A DNA stretch of 57,109 nt from Eubacteriales bacterium. GTDB lineage: Bacteria; Bacillota; Clostridia; Lachnospirales; Lachnospiraceae. Positions 34,028 to 42,148 of this stretch are shown in pieces. How positions within the stretch are numbered: position 1 is the stretch's first letter; each line of letters starts with the position of its first letter. A program made the position numbers and the translations under genes. Location: contig JAUNHB010000005.1 of the NCBI GenBank assembly GCA_030524125.1, positions 1 through 57,109 on the forward strand, read 5' to 3'. The notes under the pieces were generated by a model. It searched no databases. It was not told the DNA's origin and saw nothing but the letters and a program-made list of their open reading frames with translations.

Positions 34028-35367
34028 TCCAGCAGCGTCTCAAACTGCTGGGAATGAGAGGCTTTCAGGAGGACAGAGTCCCCGTCCTTCAGGATCCGGG
34101 ACGCGTCGGACAGAAAGTCCTCTTTGGTGTCATAGTGCAGGCAGCGGGTCTGAGGAGCCGCTTTTTTTGCGGCCTCGTGGATGGCGCGGCTGAGAGATCC
34201 GATCGTCACGAGCAGATCGATGTGCAGACCGGCCATGTGCGTTCCGACGGAGGCGTGAAGCGCCTCGGAGTCCGCGCCCAGCTCTCCCATGTCGCCGAGA
34301 ACCGCCGCCTTGCGCGTCAGCGCGCAGTCCAGCGTGTCGAGAGCGCCCTTCATGGAATCGGGCCCGGCGTTGTAGCAGTCGTCGATCAGCGTGTAGCGGG
34401 AAGCGTGGATCACGTTCCCGCGGCCGGCGATGGGCTTTAACGCTTCGATCCCGGCGCGGATCTCATCCAGAGAGAGTCCGAGAGAGAGTCCTGTGCAGGC
34501 TCCGGCCATGGCGTTGTAGACGACGTGGCTTCCGGGCAGGGGGATCCGGACGTCCATATTTCCGGCGGGCGTGCAGATCCGGCAGCGGACGCCGTCCAGT
34601 CCGAGATTTTCGATGGAGTCGGCGTAGACCTGACAGGAGGGGGAAAGACCGAAAGTCACGGCCCGGTCTTTCAGCGCGATCAGCTTGTCGTCGTCGCCGT
34701 TGATGAAGATGCGCGCGTCCGGAGCCGCGTAGTCCAGAAGCTCGGATTTGGCCCGGAAGACGCCGTCGCGGCTCCCGAGAAACTCCAGATGCACGTCCCG
34801 GATATTGGTGAACACGCACCAGCCGGGCCGCGCGATCCTGCTGAGCCGGTGCATCTCTCCGAAATGGTTCATGCCAAGCTCCAGCACGGCGGCTTCATGG
34901 CGGCTGTCGATCTGAAAGACGGTCAGCGGCAGACCGATCTCGTTGTTCAGGTTGCCGGGGGTTTTCAGCACGCAGAACCGCTGGCTCAGGACCGAGGCGA
35001 TCATCTCCTTGGTGCTGGTCTTGCCCACGCTTCCGGTGATGGCGACGACGGGGATCGTCAGCGTCTTCCGATAGGCCTCGGCCGCGTCCTTCAAAGCCAG
35101 CAGCGTGTTCTTCACCAGAAGGTACGGACCCGCGGGCGTCTCGGGCGGGCGCTCCACGAGAGCGCACAGCGCGCCTCTGGCATAGACATCGGGGACGAAG
35201 CGATGGCCGTCCACCCGCTCGCCGGGGACGGCGGCGAAGAGGTCCCCTTCCTGCACCTTCCGGCTGTCGATGACGACGCCGCCGATGTTTTGATCCAGCA
35301 GCGCGTCAGGGCCGGAATACTGCGCCTGACATGCCTCTGCAAATTGTCTTAAGGTAAAATGCTTCAT
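34009..35367 (-). CDS. murF: UDP-N-acetylmuramoyl-tripeptide--D-alanyl-D-alanine ligase
   Basis: The 452-residue cytosolic ligase adds D-Ala-D-Ala to UDP-MurNAc-tripeptide. The N-terminal substrate domain contains VVIDSRKVQEGDLFAAVPGE. The ATP loop is ITGSVGKTSTKEMI and the central domain has NLNNEIGLPLTVF and ELGMNHFGEMHRLS. The C-terminal domain holds IDDCYNAGPDSMKGAL. It lies 11 bases downstream of ddl, which makes its dipeptide substrate. Confidence 0.95.
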   Translation of the reverse strand: MKHFTLRQFAEACQAQYSGPDALLDQNIGGVVIDSRKVQEGDLFAAVPGERVDGHRFVPDVYARGALCALVERPPETPAGPYLLVKNTLLALKDAAEAYRKTLTIPVVAITGSVGKTSTKEMIASVLSQRFCVLKTPGNLNNEIGLPLTVFQIDSRHEAAVLELGMNHFGEMHRLSRIARPGWCVFTNIRDVHLEFLGSRDGVFRAKSELLDYAAPDARIFINGDDDKLIALKDRAVTFGLSPSCQVYADSIENLGLDGVRCRICTPAGNMDVRIPLPGSHVVYNAMAGACTGLSLGLSLDEIRAGIEALKPIAGRGNVIHASRYTLIDDCYNAGPDSMKGALDTLDCALTRKAAVLGDMGELGADSEALHASVGTHMAGLHIDLLVTIGSLSRAIHEAAKKAAPQTRCLHYDTKEDFLSDASRILKDGDSVLLKASHSQQFETLLEALRER

Positions 35368-35378
35368 ACGGCTTTCCT

Positions 35379-36425
35379 CTATTCATATTTTTTCAGAGAG
35401 ACCTCAAGGATCCATTCGCACAGATCCCCGAAGGATTTTCCGAGCACGCGGGCCTCCTGCGGCATCAGGCTGGTGGGCGTCATGCCGGGAAGCGTGTTGA
35501 CCTCCAGCGCGTAGTCCTCGCCCGTCTCCTGATCCAGCATAAAATCCACCCGCGCGTAGCCCTGGATCCCGACGGAGGCGCAGGCCTCCTCCGCGTGCCG
35601 CTGGATTCGTCTCGCCACCGGATCCGGCAGATCGGCAGGACAGGTCTCGACGGTGCTTCCCGCCTGATATTTGTTCTTGTAATCATAAAAGCCGGAGAGC
35701 GGCGCGATCTCGATGACGGGAAGGGCCCTTCCCTCCACCACCGCGACGGAAAACTCCCGGCCGATGATGCACGCCTCGACGACGACCCGTTTTTCGTAGG
35801 AAAACGCCGCCTCCAGAGCGGACTTAAGGCCGTCCGGATCCTCCGCCCGGTAGACGCCCACGGAGGACCCGCCGCAGCAGGTCTTGACCATGCACGGGAA
35901 GCGAAGATCGGCGGGGAGCTTAAGCTCCTGTCCCCGTTCCAGCGTGATGCCGGGAGGCGTGGGGACGCCGCAGCTTTTGAACATGGCCTTCGTGATGCTT
36001 TTATCCATGCACAGCGCGCTGCTGGCGTGGCCGGTGCCGGTGTAGCGGATGCCGTTGAGGTCAAAGAGCGCCTGGATGCGCCCGTCTTCGCCGCCCTCCC
36101 CGTGGAGCGCCAGAAAGACGATGTCGCACAGGCTGCAAAGCTCCAGAACGTTGGGGCCCAGAAGGCTTCGGAAGTCCGGGCGCAGCGCCCTGACCTGCGC
36201 AAGATCCGGCGCGCTTTCCGCCACGCCCTGTATGGAGGCCGCCCAGTCCCGGCCGTCCTCAAAGAGAGCTTCCAGAGGAAGGCTTTCCTCCGGGAGTCCG
36301 AGAAAGAGATCCGCCAGAACGACCTGATGGCCTTTTTCCTTCAGCGCCCGGTAGATCTCTCTTCCGCTGCTCAGCGACACGTCGCGCTCCGTGCTGATGC
36401 CGCCGGCAAGTACAACTATTTTCAT
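35379..36425 (-). CDS. ddl: D-alanine--D-alanine ligase
   Basis: The 348-residue ATP-grasp enzyme makes D-Ala-D-Ala. LAGGISTERDVSLSSG is the N-terminal signature (GGxSxE), followed by LHGEGGEDGRIQALFDLNG and the ATP-grasp region CCGGSSVGVYRAED. NTLPGMTPTSLMPQEA closes the active site and fits a D-Ala rather than a D-Lac ligase, though that distinction is inference. A start at 36443 is in frame; GGAGG five bases before ATG 36425 and the family N-terminus favour 36425. It is followed by murF and preceded by plsC at 27 bases, one minus-strand unit. Confidence 0.93.
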   Translation of the reverse strand: MKIVVLAGGISTERDVSLSSGREIYRALKEKGHQVVLADLFLGLPEESLPLEALFEDGRDWAASIQGVAESAPDLAQVRALRPDFRSLLGPNVLELCSLCDIVFLALHGEGGEDGRIQALFDLNGIRYTGTGHASSALCMDKSITKAMFKSCGVPTPPGITLERGQELKLPADLRFPCMVKTCCGGSSVGVYRAEDPDGLKSALEAAFSYEKRVVVEACIIGREFSVAVVEGRALPVIEIAPLSGFYDYKNKYQAGSTVETCPADLPDPVARRIQRHAEEACASVGIQGYARVDFMLDQETGEDYALEVNTLPGMTPTSLMPQEARVLGKSFGDLCEWILEVSLKKYE

Positions 36426-36452
36426 ATATTCCTCCACATTCATTCTTGTTTT

Positions 36453-37178
36453 TCAAAGACTGTGGGCGTCCAGCATCTCCTGGATCCGCCTCTGCGTATA
36501 AGCTCCGAGGAACTTCTGCTCCTCCCGGGAAAGCTCCTTTGGGAAGATGGGGGCTCCGTATTCCACGATGACCCGGCAGGGCTTCATCTTCGGAAACTGG
36601 GCTTCCCAGATCCCGGCGGAGCCGCTGATCGCCATGGGGACGATGGGGCATCCGCTCTTGGACGCCATCTTCATGCTGCCCTCCTTGAAGGGGAGCATCT
36701 TCCCGTCCTTACTCCGGGTCCCTTCGGGAAAGATACAGATCGAGATTCCGTTTTTGATATATTCTATGCCCTTGAGGATGGTCTGCATACCGGCCCGGAT
36801 ATCGTCCCGGTCCAGAAACAGGCAGTAGAGCCGTTTCATCCAGTCCCGGAGCAGCGGATACCGGAGCATCTCGGCTTTGGCCACGTATCCGGTCAGATCC
36901 GGACACTGGGAGTAGGTCAGAAGAATATCAAAGTAGCTGTTGTGGTTGCCCACGTAGAGGACGGCCTGATCCTTCGGCACGTTCTCCCGTCCGATATATT
37001 CGATCTGAGCGCCCGTCAGCCACAGGATCAGCTTAAAGGCCGCCTGCACCATGCGCAGGCAGCTGATGTCCCGGGCGCGGGGGCTGATGCGGCCCACGAC
37101 CCATTCCGCCAGAAGAACGGGAATGCCGAGGATCAGGTACAGCAGCACGGTCAGTACGACCAGTATAAAACGTATCAT
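36453..37178 (-). CDS. plsC: 1-acyl-sn-glycerol-3-phosphate acyltransferase
   Basis: The 241-residue membrane-bound enzyme acylates lysophosphatidic acid. It has an N-terminal hydrophobic helix, the catalytic NHNSYFDIL (H-x4-D) and the substrate motif FPEGTRSKDGKML. VPMAISGSAGIWE is also conserved. It is the first gene before ddl and murF and 42 bases downstream of malQ, so envelope lipid and murein genes share a unit. Confidence 0.92.
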   Translation of the reverse strand: MIRFILVVLTVLLYLILGIPVLLAEWVVGRISPRARDISCLRMVQAAFKLILWLTGAQIEYIGRENVPKDQAVLYVGNHNSYFDILLTYSQCPDLTGYVAKAEMLRYPLLRDWMKRLYCLFLDRDDIRAGMQTILKGIEYIKNGISICIFPEGTRSKDGKMLPFKEGSMKMASKSGCPIVPMAISGSAGIWEAQFPKMKPCRVIVEYGAPIFPKELSREEQKFLGAYTQRRIQEMLDAHSL

Positions 37179-37220
37179 AAATGAGGTCTCTCTTTCTCGT
37201 CATATTTTCGGGCCGTCCGG

Positions 37221-38747
37221 TCAGCCGAAGCGTCCGAACAGCTCGGTCATCTGCTTTAGGCCGGCGGCCATGCCCTGGTCCAGAAGGCCGGCCCGGAAGC
37301 GGAACTCCCAGTTGCCGGACGGAGTGCCCGGGATGTTCATGCGGGCCTCGCTCCCCAGCTTCAGCAGATCCTGCACCGGGAAAATGGCATATTTGGCGAT
37401 GGTGCCCAGACAGGTACGGATAAAATCCCAGCTGACGCTGGAGGCGTCTGTATTCATGTAGCGGCGCACCTTGTCGCGGTTCTGCTCGTTGGTATTTGCG
37501 TACCAGCCGCAGCTGGTATCGTTGTCGTGGGTGCCGGTGTAGCAGATGCAGTTGCGGGTGTCCAGCTGGTGCGGCAGGAAAGTGCTCTCGCCGGCGCCGT
37601 CGAAGCCGAACTGAAGGACTCTCATGCCGGGAAAGCCCAGGGAATCCCGCAGCTTTTCCACCTCGGGTGTGATGATGCCAAGATCCTCGGCAAAGATCGG
37701 AAGCTCGCCACCCAGCGCGTCCCGGATGGCGAGGAACAGCTCTTCGCCCGGCCCCTTCTTCCACGTGCCGTTCAGCGCGGTCTCCTCCCCGGCTGGCACG
37801 GCCCAGTAAGCCTCAAAGCCGCGGAAATGGTCGATGCGGATGTAGTCCACCTGGTCGAGCTGATTGCGGACCCGCTCGATCCACCAGCGGTAACCGTCGG
37901 CCTTCATGGCCTTCCAGTCGTAGAGCGGATTGCCCCAGAGCTGTCCGGTGGCGCTGAAATAATCAGGCGGCACGCCGGCCACCTCCAGCGGATGTCCCTT
38001 GGAGTCCAGACGGAACATCTTCCTGCTGCCCCACACGTCGGCACTGTCGGGGGAGGTGAAGATGGGGATATCGCCGATGATGGCGATCCCTTTTTTGTTG
38101 GCGTACTCCTTCAGATCGTACCACTGACTGAAAAACATAAACTGGACGAAGCGGTAGTAATCCACCTCCTCGCCAAGAAGCGAAAGCCATTTTGCGCGCT
38201 CTGCGGCGGTCGGATCCGCCAGAGAGTCCTCCCACTCGTACCACGGAAGGCCGTCGTGATAATCCTTGCCGGCCATGTACAGGCAGTAATCCTCCAGCCA
38301 GAACCGGTTGCTCTCCTGAAACGCCTCGTACTCTTCCAGAAGGTTCTTGTCCGCGGTGTGGCAGAAATGGGCGTACGCCTTTTTCAGAAGCCCGGTCTTG
38401 TAGGCGGTGACCAGATCGAAATCCACCCGGTCCTCGCTGAAGGGCGGGACCGTTCCGAGATCCTCCCTTGTCAGAAGCTTCTCTTTGATCAGAAGCTCCG
38501 GGCTGATCAGGAGGGGCTGTCCCGCGAAGACGGAAAAGCTCTGGTAGGGCGAATTGCCGTTTCCGGACGGGCCAAGCGGAAGGATCTGCCATAAATGCTG
38601 CCCTGCGGCAGCCAGAAAATCAATAAAATCATAGGCTCCCTGCCCCATATCGCCGATGCCGTAGGGCGACGGGAAGGAAGTCGGATGGACCAGGACGCCG
38701 CTGTATCTGTGGTTGGTCTTATCCTCTGCTGCAACCTTAAAATGCAT
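37221..38747 (-). CDS. malQ: 4-alpha-glucanotransferase (GH77)
   Basis: The 508-residue amylomaltase disproportionates maltodextrins. SGVLVHPTSFPSPYGIGDMG is the family start. IIGDIPIFTSPDSADVW, IRIDHFRGFEAYWAVP with the nucleophile aspartate, FAEDLGIITPEVE with the acid/base glutamate and CYTGTHDNDTSCGWY are all present. The frame runs upstream to 38816, but GGGGGAG six bases before ATG 38747 fixes the start. A promoter with TTGTAT and TATAAT lies just upstream. Confidence 0.95.
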   Translation of the reverse strand: MHFKVAAEDKTNHRYSGVLVHPTSFPSPYGIGDMGQGAYDFIDFLAAAGQHLWQILPLGPSGNGNSPYQSFSVFAGQPLLISPELLIKEKLLTREDLGTVPPFSEDRVDFDLVTAYKTGLLKKAYAHFCHTADKNLLEEYEAFQESNRFWLEDYCLYMAGKDYHDGLPWYEWEDSLADPTAAERAKWLSLLGEEVDYYRFVQFMFFSQWYDLKEYANKKGIAIIGDIPIFTSPDSADVWGSRKMFRLDSKGHPLEVAGVPPDYFSATGQLWGNPLYDWKAMKADGYRWWIERVRNQLDQVDYIRIDHFRGFEAYWAVPAGEETALNGTWKKGPGEELFLAIRDALGGELPIFAEDLGIITPEVEKLRDSLGFPGMRVLQFGFDGAGESTFLPHQLDTRNCICYTGTHDNDTSCGWYANTNEQNRDKVRRYMNTDASSVSWDFIRTCLGTIAKYAIFPVQDLLKLGSEARMNIPGTPSGNWEFRFRAGLLDQGMAAGLKQMTELFGRFG

Positions 38748-38814
38748 ACTGTTCTCCCCCGGTATTCTAAATATTCTGACGCGCGTTCGGGCCGCGCGCT
38801 TCTTCTTTCTCCCC

Positions 38815-38843
38815 ATTATACTTTACCCGTCCGGCGAATACAA
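38815..38843 (-). promoter_or_regulatory. malQ promoter
   Basis: On the minus strand: TTGTAT (38838-38843), 17 bases, TATAAT (38815-38820), 68 bases before the malQ ATG. It probably drives malQ-plsC-ddl-murF. Confidence 0.65.
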
Positions 38844-38913
38844 GAAAGAAGAGAGGTCTGAAATACTTTTTTTGCACATAAGATAGAGCAAATGGTGAGG
38901 AGAAGATTGGTGC

Positions 38914-39312
38914 ATGAGAAAATGGTGTCTGATGCTGTTGATCGTACTGCTGCTTGCCGGATGCGGGATGGAGACGCAGGACGGAGAGAAGATCAGCGAT
39001 CTGGAATTTACGGTGCTGGAGCCTGACAAGGTGCCGCAGGAGCTCCGGGACGTGCTGGAGGAGAAAAAGACGGCTCCTTTCAAGGTGACCTACGAGGACG
39101 AAGGATATCTCTATATCTGCGTCGGGTACGGCGAACAGGAGACAAGCGGTTACAGCATCGCCGTGGAGGATCTGTATCTGACCAGCAACGCCATCTGCGT
39201 GGACACGGAGCTTTTGGGGCCGGGAAAGGGGGAGACCACCGCCGGGGCGACCACCTGTCCGTACATCGTGCTGAAGCTGGAATATATGGAAAAATCAGTC
39301 GTCTTTGAATGA
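38914..39312 (+). CDS. PrcB-like lipoprotein
   Basis: The 132-residue protein has a short signal peptide and lipobox LLAGCG (Cys near residue 13). The remainder (VLEPDKVPQELRDVLEEKK, YLYICVGYGEQETSGYSIAVEDLYL, TCPYIVLKLE) matches the C-terminal domain of PrcB-type 'protease complex subunit' proteins, which adopt a small beta-rich fold. It should be anchored on the outer face of the membrane. Its role is unknown. It lies 56 bases before sipL on the same strand, so both may be expressed together. Confidence 0.75.
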   Translation: MRKWCLMLLIVLLLAGCGMETQDGEKISDLEFTVLEPDKVPQELRDVLEEKKTAPFKVTYEDEGYLYICVGYGEQETSGYSIAVEDLYLTSNAICVDTELLGPGKGETTAGATTCPYIVLKLEYMEKSVVFE

Positions 39313-39368
39313 CGCCGGGCGGAGCGGTCCGCGCGGCATGGAAAAAGAAAACAGGAAAGGAAGCAATT

Positions 39369-40943
39369 ATGGAGCTGGAACGCAAATTTATCACGCTGAA
39401 CCACGGCAAGGGGAGGGCGGTCAGCCAGCTGACGCTGGAGGAGGATCTCAACGTGCCGGATCAGAAGCCGGACATTTTCCGCATCGTCCACAGACAGGGC
39501 GAATTCTGCCCGGACGAGATCAAGGGAGAGGCGGGAAAGGTGAAGGTGCGGGGGATGTTCGTCTACCGCATCCTGTACATCGGAGAGGGCAACGGCCGGA
39601 TGCCGGATATTCTGGAGGGGAGCATCCCGGTGGACGAGACGATCTTCTTAAACGAGCTGGAGGAGGGAGACACGGTGGATTTCCGCTGGAATCAGGAGGA
39701 TCTGCACGCGTCGGCCATCCACTCCCGCAAGGCGAATATCAAGAGCGTGCTTTCGCTGACGGCGGAGGCCTTCCGGGAGCAGCCGGTCCCGCTCGTGGAG
39801 AAGCCGGAGGAGACGAAGGATCTGTATCTGAGGACGTGTCCGGTGCGGCTGCAGCAGGAGGTCATACATAAAAAGGACACTCTGCGCGTGCGGGAGGATC
39901 TGAACCTGCCTCCGGGAAGACCCAACATCCGGCGGCTGATCTGGAAGGAAATGCGGCTTCAGAACACGGAGGTCCGCCAGGACGAAGGAAAGCTGGTGGT
40001 CAAGGGCGAGCTGGTAGTATTTTTTCTCTATGAGAGCGAGGAGGACGGAGCGCTCCAGTGGATCGAGCAGGGGATCCCGTTCCGGAACGAGGTGGAGTGC
40101 GATGTCTGCCGTGCGGATCTGGCGGGGAAATCCGAGGCGACGCTTCTGCGGGCGGAGCTGGAGCTCCAGCCGGATTACGACGGGGAGCCGCGCACCGTGC
40201 GGGTGGAAGCGGTGCTGGAGCTTCTGATGCGGTATTTTGAGGATCGCACGTGCGAGGTGCTGTGCGACGCGTACAGCCTCTCGAGAGAGATCCTGCCGGA
40301 GAGACGGACGTATCTGTGGGATCATGTGCGGCAGGTGTCGGATTCCCGGGCCAGAGTGTCGGGCCGGATGAAGCTCTCCGAGGCGGAGGCGGGAGTCATG
40401 CAGATCCTGAGCACCGGCGCGCAGATCCACGGCGACTATGTGGAGAAGACGGAGAAGGGGCTTCTGATCCAGGGGAGCGTGGAGCTGTGGGTGCTGTACG
40501 CGACGGCGGACGACGCTCAGCCGCTGGCCTGCGCCTCGGATTCGTTTCCGTTTGAACACACGGTGGAGCTCCAGAAGGACAGCGAGGAGTGCTCGTGGCA
40601 GATTTTTCTCTGTCTCGATCAGCTCATGGCGGGCATGCTGGACGCGCGGGAGCTGGAGATGAAGGCGGTCCTGCAGGCGCAGGTGCTGTTCGGGAGCGCG
40701 CAGGAGTTGGAGCTGGTGGAGGAGCTGGCCGAGGAGCCGCTGGATATGGAGCGGATCCGCCGCCTTCCCGGCATGGTCATCCATGTGGTGCAGCCCGGGG
40801 AGACGCTGTGGGACATCGCAAAGAGCCACGCCGCCACATGCCGCTCAGTGGAGGAGCTAAACGGCCTGAAAGACGACGCCCTGAAGCCGGGCAGCAAGCT
40901 TCTGCTGGTGAAGGAGACGGCGGGAAAGCGGGAAGACGGCTGA
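39369..40943 (+). CDS. sipL: SipL-like sporulation protein (DUF3794/SPOCS + LysM)
   Basis: The 524-residue protein has repeated DUF3794 (SPOCS) domains, each with the pattern KVKVRGMFVYRILYI and KLVVKGELVVFFLYESEED and a third at LLIQGSVELWVLYATADD. A C-terminal LysM domain (about residues 475-520) has IHVVQPGETLWDIAKSHAATCRSVEELNG. This is the architecture and length of SipL, which in Clostridioides difficile binds the coat ATPase SpoIVA and anchors the spore coat. It therefore marks a spore-former and should act on the mother-cell face of the forespore. I could not identify a sigma-E promoter. The start follows AGGAAG. Confidence 0.88.
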   Translation: MELERKFITLNHGKGRAVSQLTLEEDLNVPDQKPDIFRIVHRQGEFCPDEIKGEAGKVKVRGMFVYRILYIGEGNGRMPDILEGSIPVDETIFLNELEEGDTVDFRWNQEDLHASAIHSRKANIKSVLSLTAEAFREQPVPLVEKPEETKDLYLRTCPVRLQQEVIHKKDTLRVREDLNLPPGRPNIRRLIWKEMRLQNTEVRQDEGKLVVKGELVVFFLYESEEDGALQWIEQGIPFRNEVECDVCRADLAGKSEATLLRAELELQPDYDGEPRTVRVEAVLELLMRYFEDRTCEVLCDAYSLSREILPERRTYLWDHVRQVSDSRARVSGRMKLSEAEAGVMQILSTGAQIHGDYVEKTEKGLLIQGSVELWVLYATADDAQPLACASDSFPFEHTVELQKDSEECSWQIFLCLDQLMAGMLDARELEMKAVLQAQVLFGSAQELELVEELAEEPLDMERIRRLPGMVIHVVQPGETLWDIAKSHAATCRSVEELNGLKDDALKPGSKLLLVKETAGKREDG

Positions 40944-40954
40944 ACGGCTGCGTT

Positions 40955-41031
40955 GTTACGATCCACAGCCCTCCGCCCGCATGCGCACTCGTCGCCGCTT
41001 ACGAGGCAGTTCAGTCTGCGTGAATCGTAAC
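40955..41031. repeat. Palindromic element between sipL and ispE
   Basis: GTTACGATCCAC (40955-40966) and GTGAATCGTAAC (41020-41031) are inverted arms with one mismatch around 53 bases. Sequence outside and inside the arms resembles the element at 42014-42060. Confidence 0.6.
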
Positions 41032-41038
41032 GTGATGT

Positions 41039-41066
41039 TTGCAAAATCCTCCGGGCATAGTATAAT
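41039..41066 (+). promoter_or_regulatory. Candidate ispE promoter
   Basis: TTGCAA (41039-41044), 16 bases, TATAAT (41061-41066), 50 bases before the ATG. Confidence 0.6.
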
Positions 41067-41116
41067 ACAGGAAAACAAAAGCAAAACCTATCACTCGGTC
41101 TTGGAGGGAACTGTCG

Positions 41117-42001
41117 ATGAAGGATAAAATACAGCTGAAGGCGCTGGGGAAGATCAATCTGGGTCTGGATGTGCTCAGAAGAAGAGAGGACGGCTATCAC
41201 GAGGTGAAGATGATCATGCAGACCGTGGGGCTCTGCGACGACCTTGTGATCAGCCGCACGAAAACGCCGGGCATTCAGGTGAAGACGAACCTGTATTACC
41301 TGCCGGTCAATGAGAACAATCTGGTCTGCAAGGCCGCGAAGCTTCTGATGGACGAATTTCAGATCGGCGGCGGCCTGTCCATCCGGCTCCACAAGCGGAT
41401 CCCGGTGGCGGCCGGGATGGCGGGCGGCAGCTCGGACGGCGCCGCGGTGCTGTGGGGGCTGAACCAGATGTACGGGCTTGGGCTGTCCCGCAGGGACCTG
41501 ATGGAGCGCGGCGTGCGGCTGGGGGCCGACGTGCCCTACTGCATCCTGAGGGGGACCGCTCTGGCGGAAGGGATCGGCGAGAAGCTGAGCGTGCTTCCGC
41601 CCATGCCCAAATGCATTCTCCTGATCGCAAAGCCGGGGATCAGCGTATCCACCCGCTTCGTCTATGAGAATCTTCACGCCAACGATCTGCGGCCGGAGCA
41701 GCATCCGGACGTGGACGTGATGATTGAGGCTCTGCGGGCGCGGGATCTGCGGGCGCTTTCGGCTTCCATGGGAAACGTGCTGGAGACGGTGACGGAGCCG
41801 GCCCATCCGGTGATCGGCAGGATCAAGCGGAGCATGGAGGAGAGCGGCGCGCTGGGGGCCATGATGAGCGGAAGCGGGCCGACGGTCTTTGGGATCTTCG
41901 ATTCCCGCGCGAAGGCCCAGCAGGCCATGCGCCGGCTCAAGGCGGAGAAGCTGGCAAAGCAGCTCTTTCTGACGACGCCGTACAACGTGCGCCGGACGTG
42001 A
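41117..42001 (+). CDS. ispE: 4-diphosphocytidyl-2-C-methyl-D-erythritol kinase
   Basis: The 294-residue GHMP kinase phosphorylates CDP-methylerythritol in the MEP isoprenoid pathway. LKALGKINLGLDVLRRREDGYHEV is the N-terminal substrate region. PVAAGMAGGSSDGAAVLWGLN is the ATP-binding GHMP motif, followed by GADVPYCILRGTALAEGIGE and the C-terminal GALGAMMSGSGPTVFGIF. All are intact. GGAGGGA precedes the start. Confidence 0.95.
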   Translation: MKDKIQLKALGKINLGLDVLRRREDGYHEVKMIMQTVGLCDDLVISRTKTPGIQVKTNLYYLPVNENNLVCKAAKLLMDEFQIGGGLSIRLHKRIPVAAGMAGGSSDGAAVLWGLNQMYGLGLSRRDLMERGVRLGADVPYCILRGTALAEGIGEKLSVLPPMPKCILLIAKPGISVSTRFVYENLHANDLRPEQHPDVDVMIEALRARDLRALSASMGNVLETVTEPAHPVIGRIKRSMEESGALGAMMSGSGPTVFGIFDSRAKAQQAMRRLKAEKLAKQLFLTTPYNVRRT

Positions 42002-42013
42002 GGCACATAAAAA

Positions 42014-42060
42014 TAACGATTCAGCCATGCATCTCGAAAGCCCGCATGGCTGGATCGTGA
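42014..42060. repeat. Palindromic element after ispE
   Basis: TAACGATTCAGCCATGC (42014-42030) and GCATGGCTGGATCGTGA (42044-42060) are inverted arms with three mismatched or wobble positions around ATCTCGAAAGCCC. The core TTCAGCCATGC / GCATGGCTG is shared with the element at 2541-2700. Confidence 0.7.
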
Positions 42061-42061
42061 C

Positions 42062-42090
42062 GCATAAAAAAAGACAGACCGGGCATACTG
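42062..42090 (+). promoter_or_regulatory. Candidate sigma-G promoter of the gerA operon
   Basis: GCATA (42062-42066), 17 bases, CATACTG (42084-42090). This resembles the forespore sigma-G consensus GNATR-N17/18-CATNNTA except for the last base. Germinant receptor operons are typically under sigma-G. The predicted start falls close to the hairpin at 42093. Confidence 0.45.
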
Positions 42091-42092
42091 GA

Positions 42093-42126
42093 ACAAAAAG
42101 GATGGACGATGGTTCATCCTTTTTGT
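42093..42126 (+). promoter_or_regulatory. Terminator-like leader hairpin before gerA
   Basis: ACAAAAAGGATG (42093-42104) and CATCCTTTTTGT (42115-42126) form a perfect 12-bp stem ending in TTTTTGTGT. Only 22 bases separate it from the gerA start. It may stop ispE readthrough, leaving gerA to its own promoter. Confidence 0.65.
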
Positions 42127-42148
42127 GTGCAGCGAAGGAGGGGTATCT

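Noticed and set aside
40955..41031. Possible riboswitch or T-box before ispE
   Set aside because: Only a long-range inverted repeat is visible; no T-box core (UGGN motif with antiterminator) or known riboswitch core could be identified.
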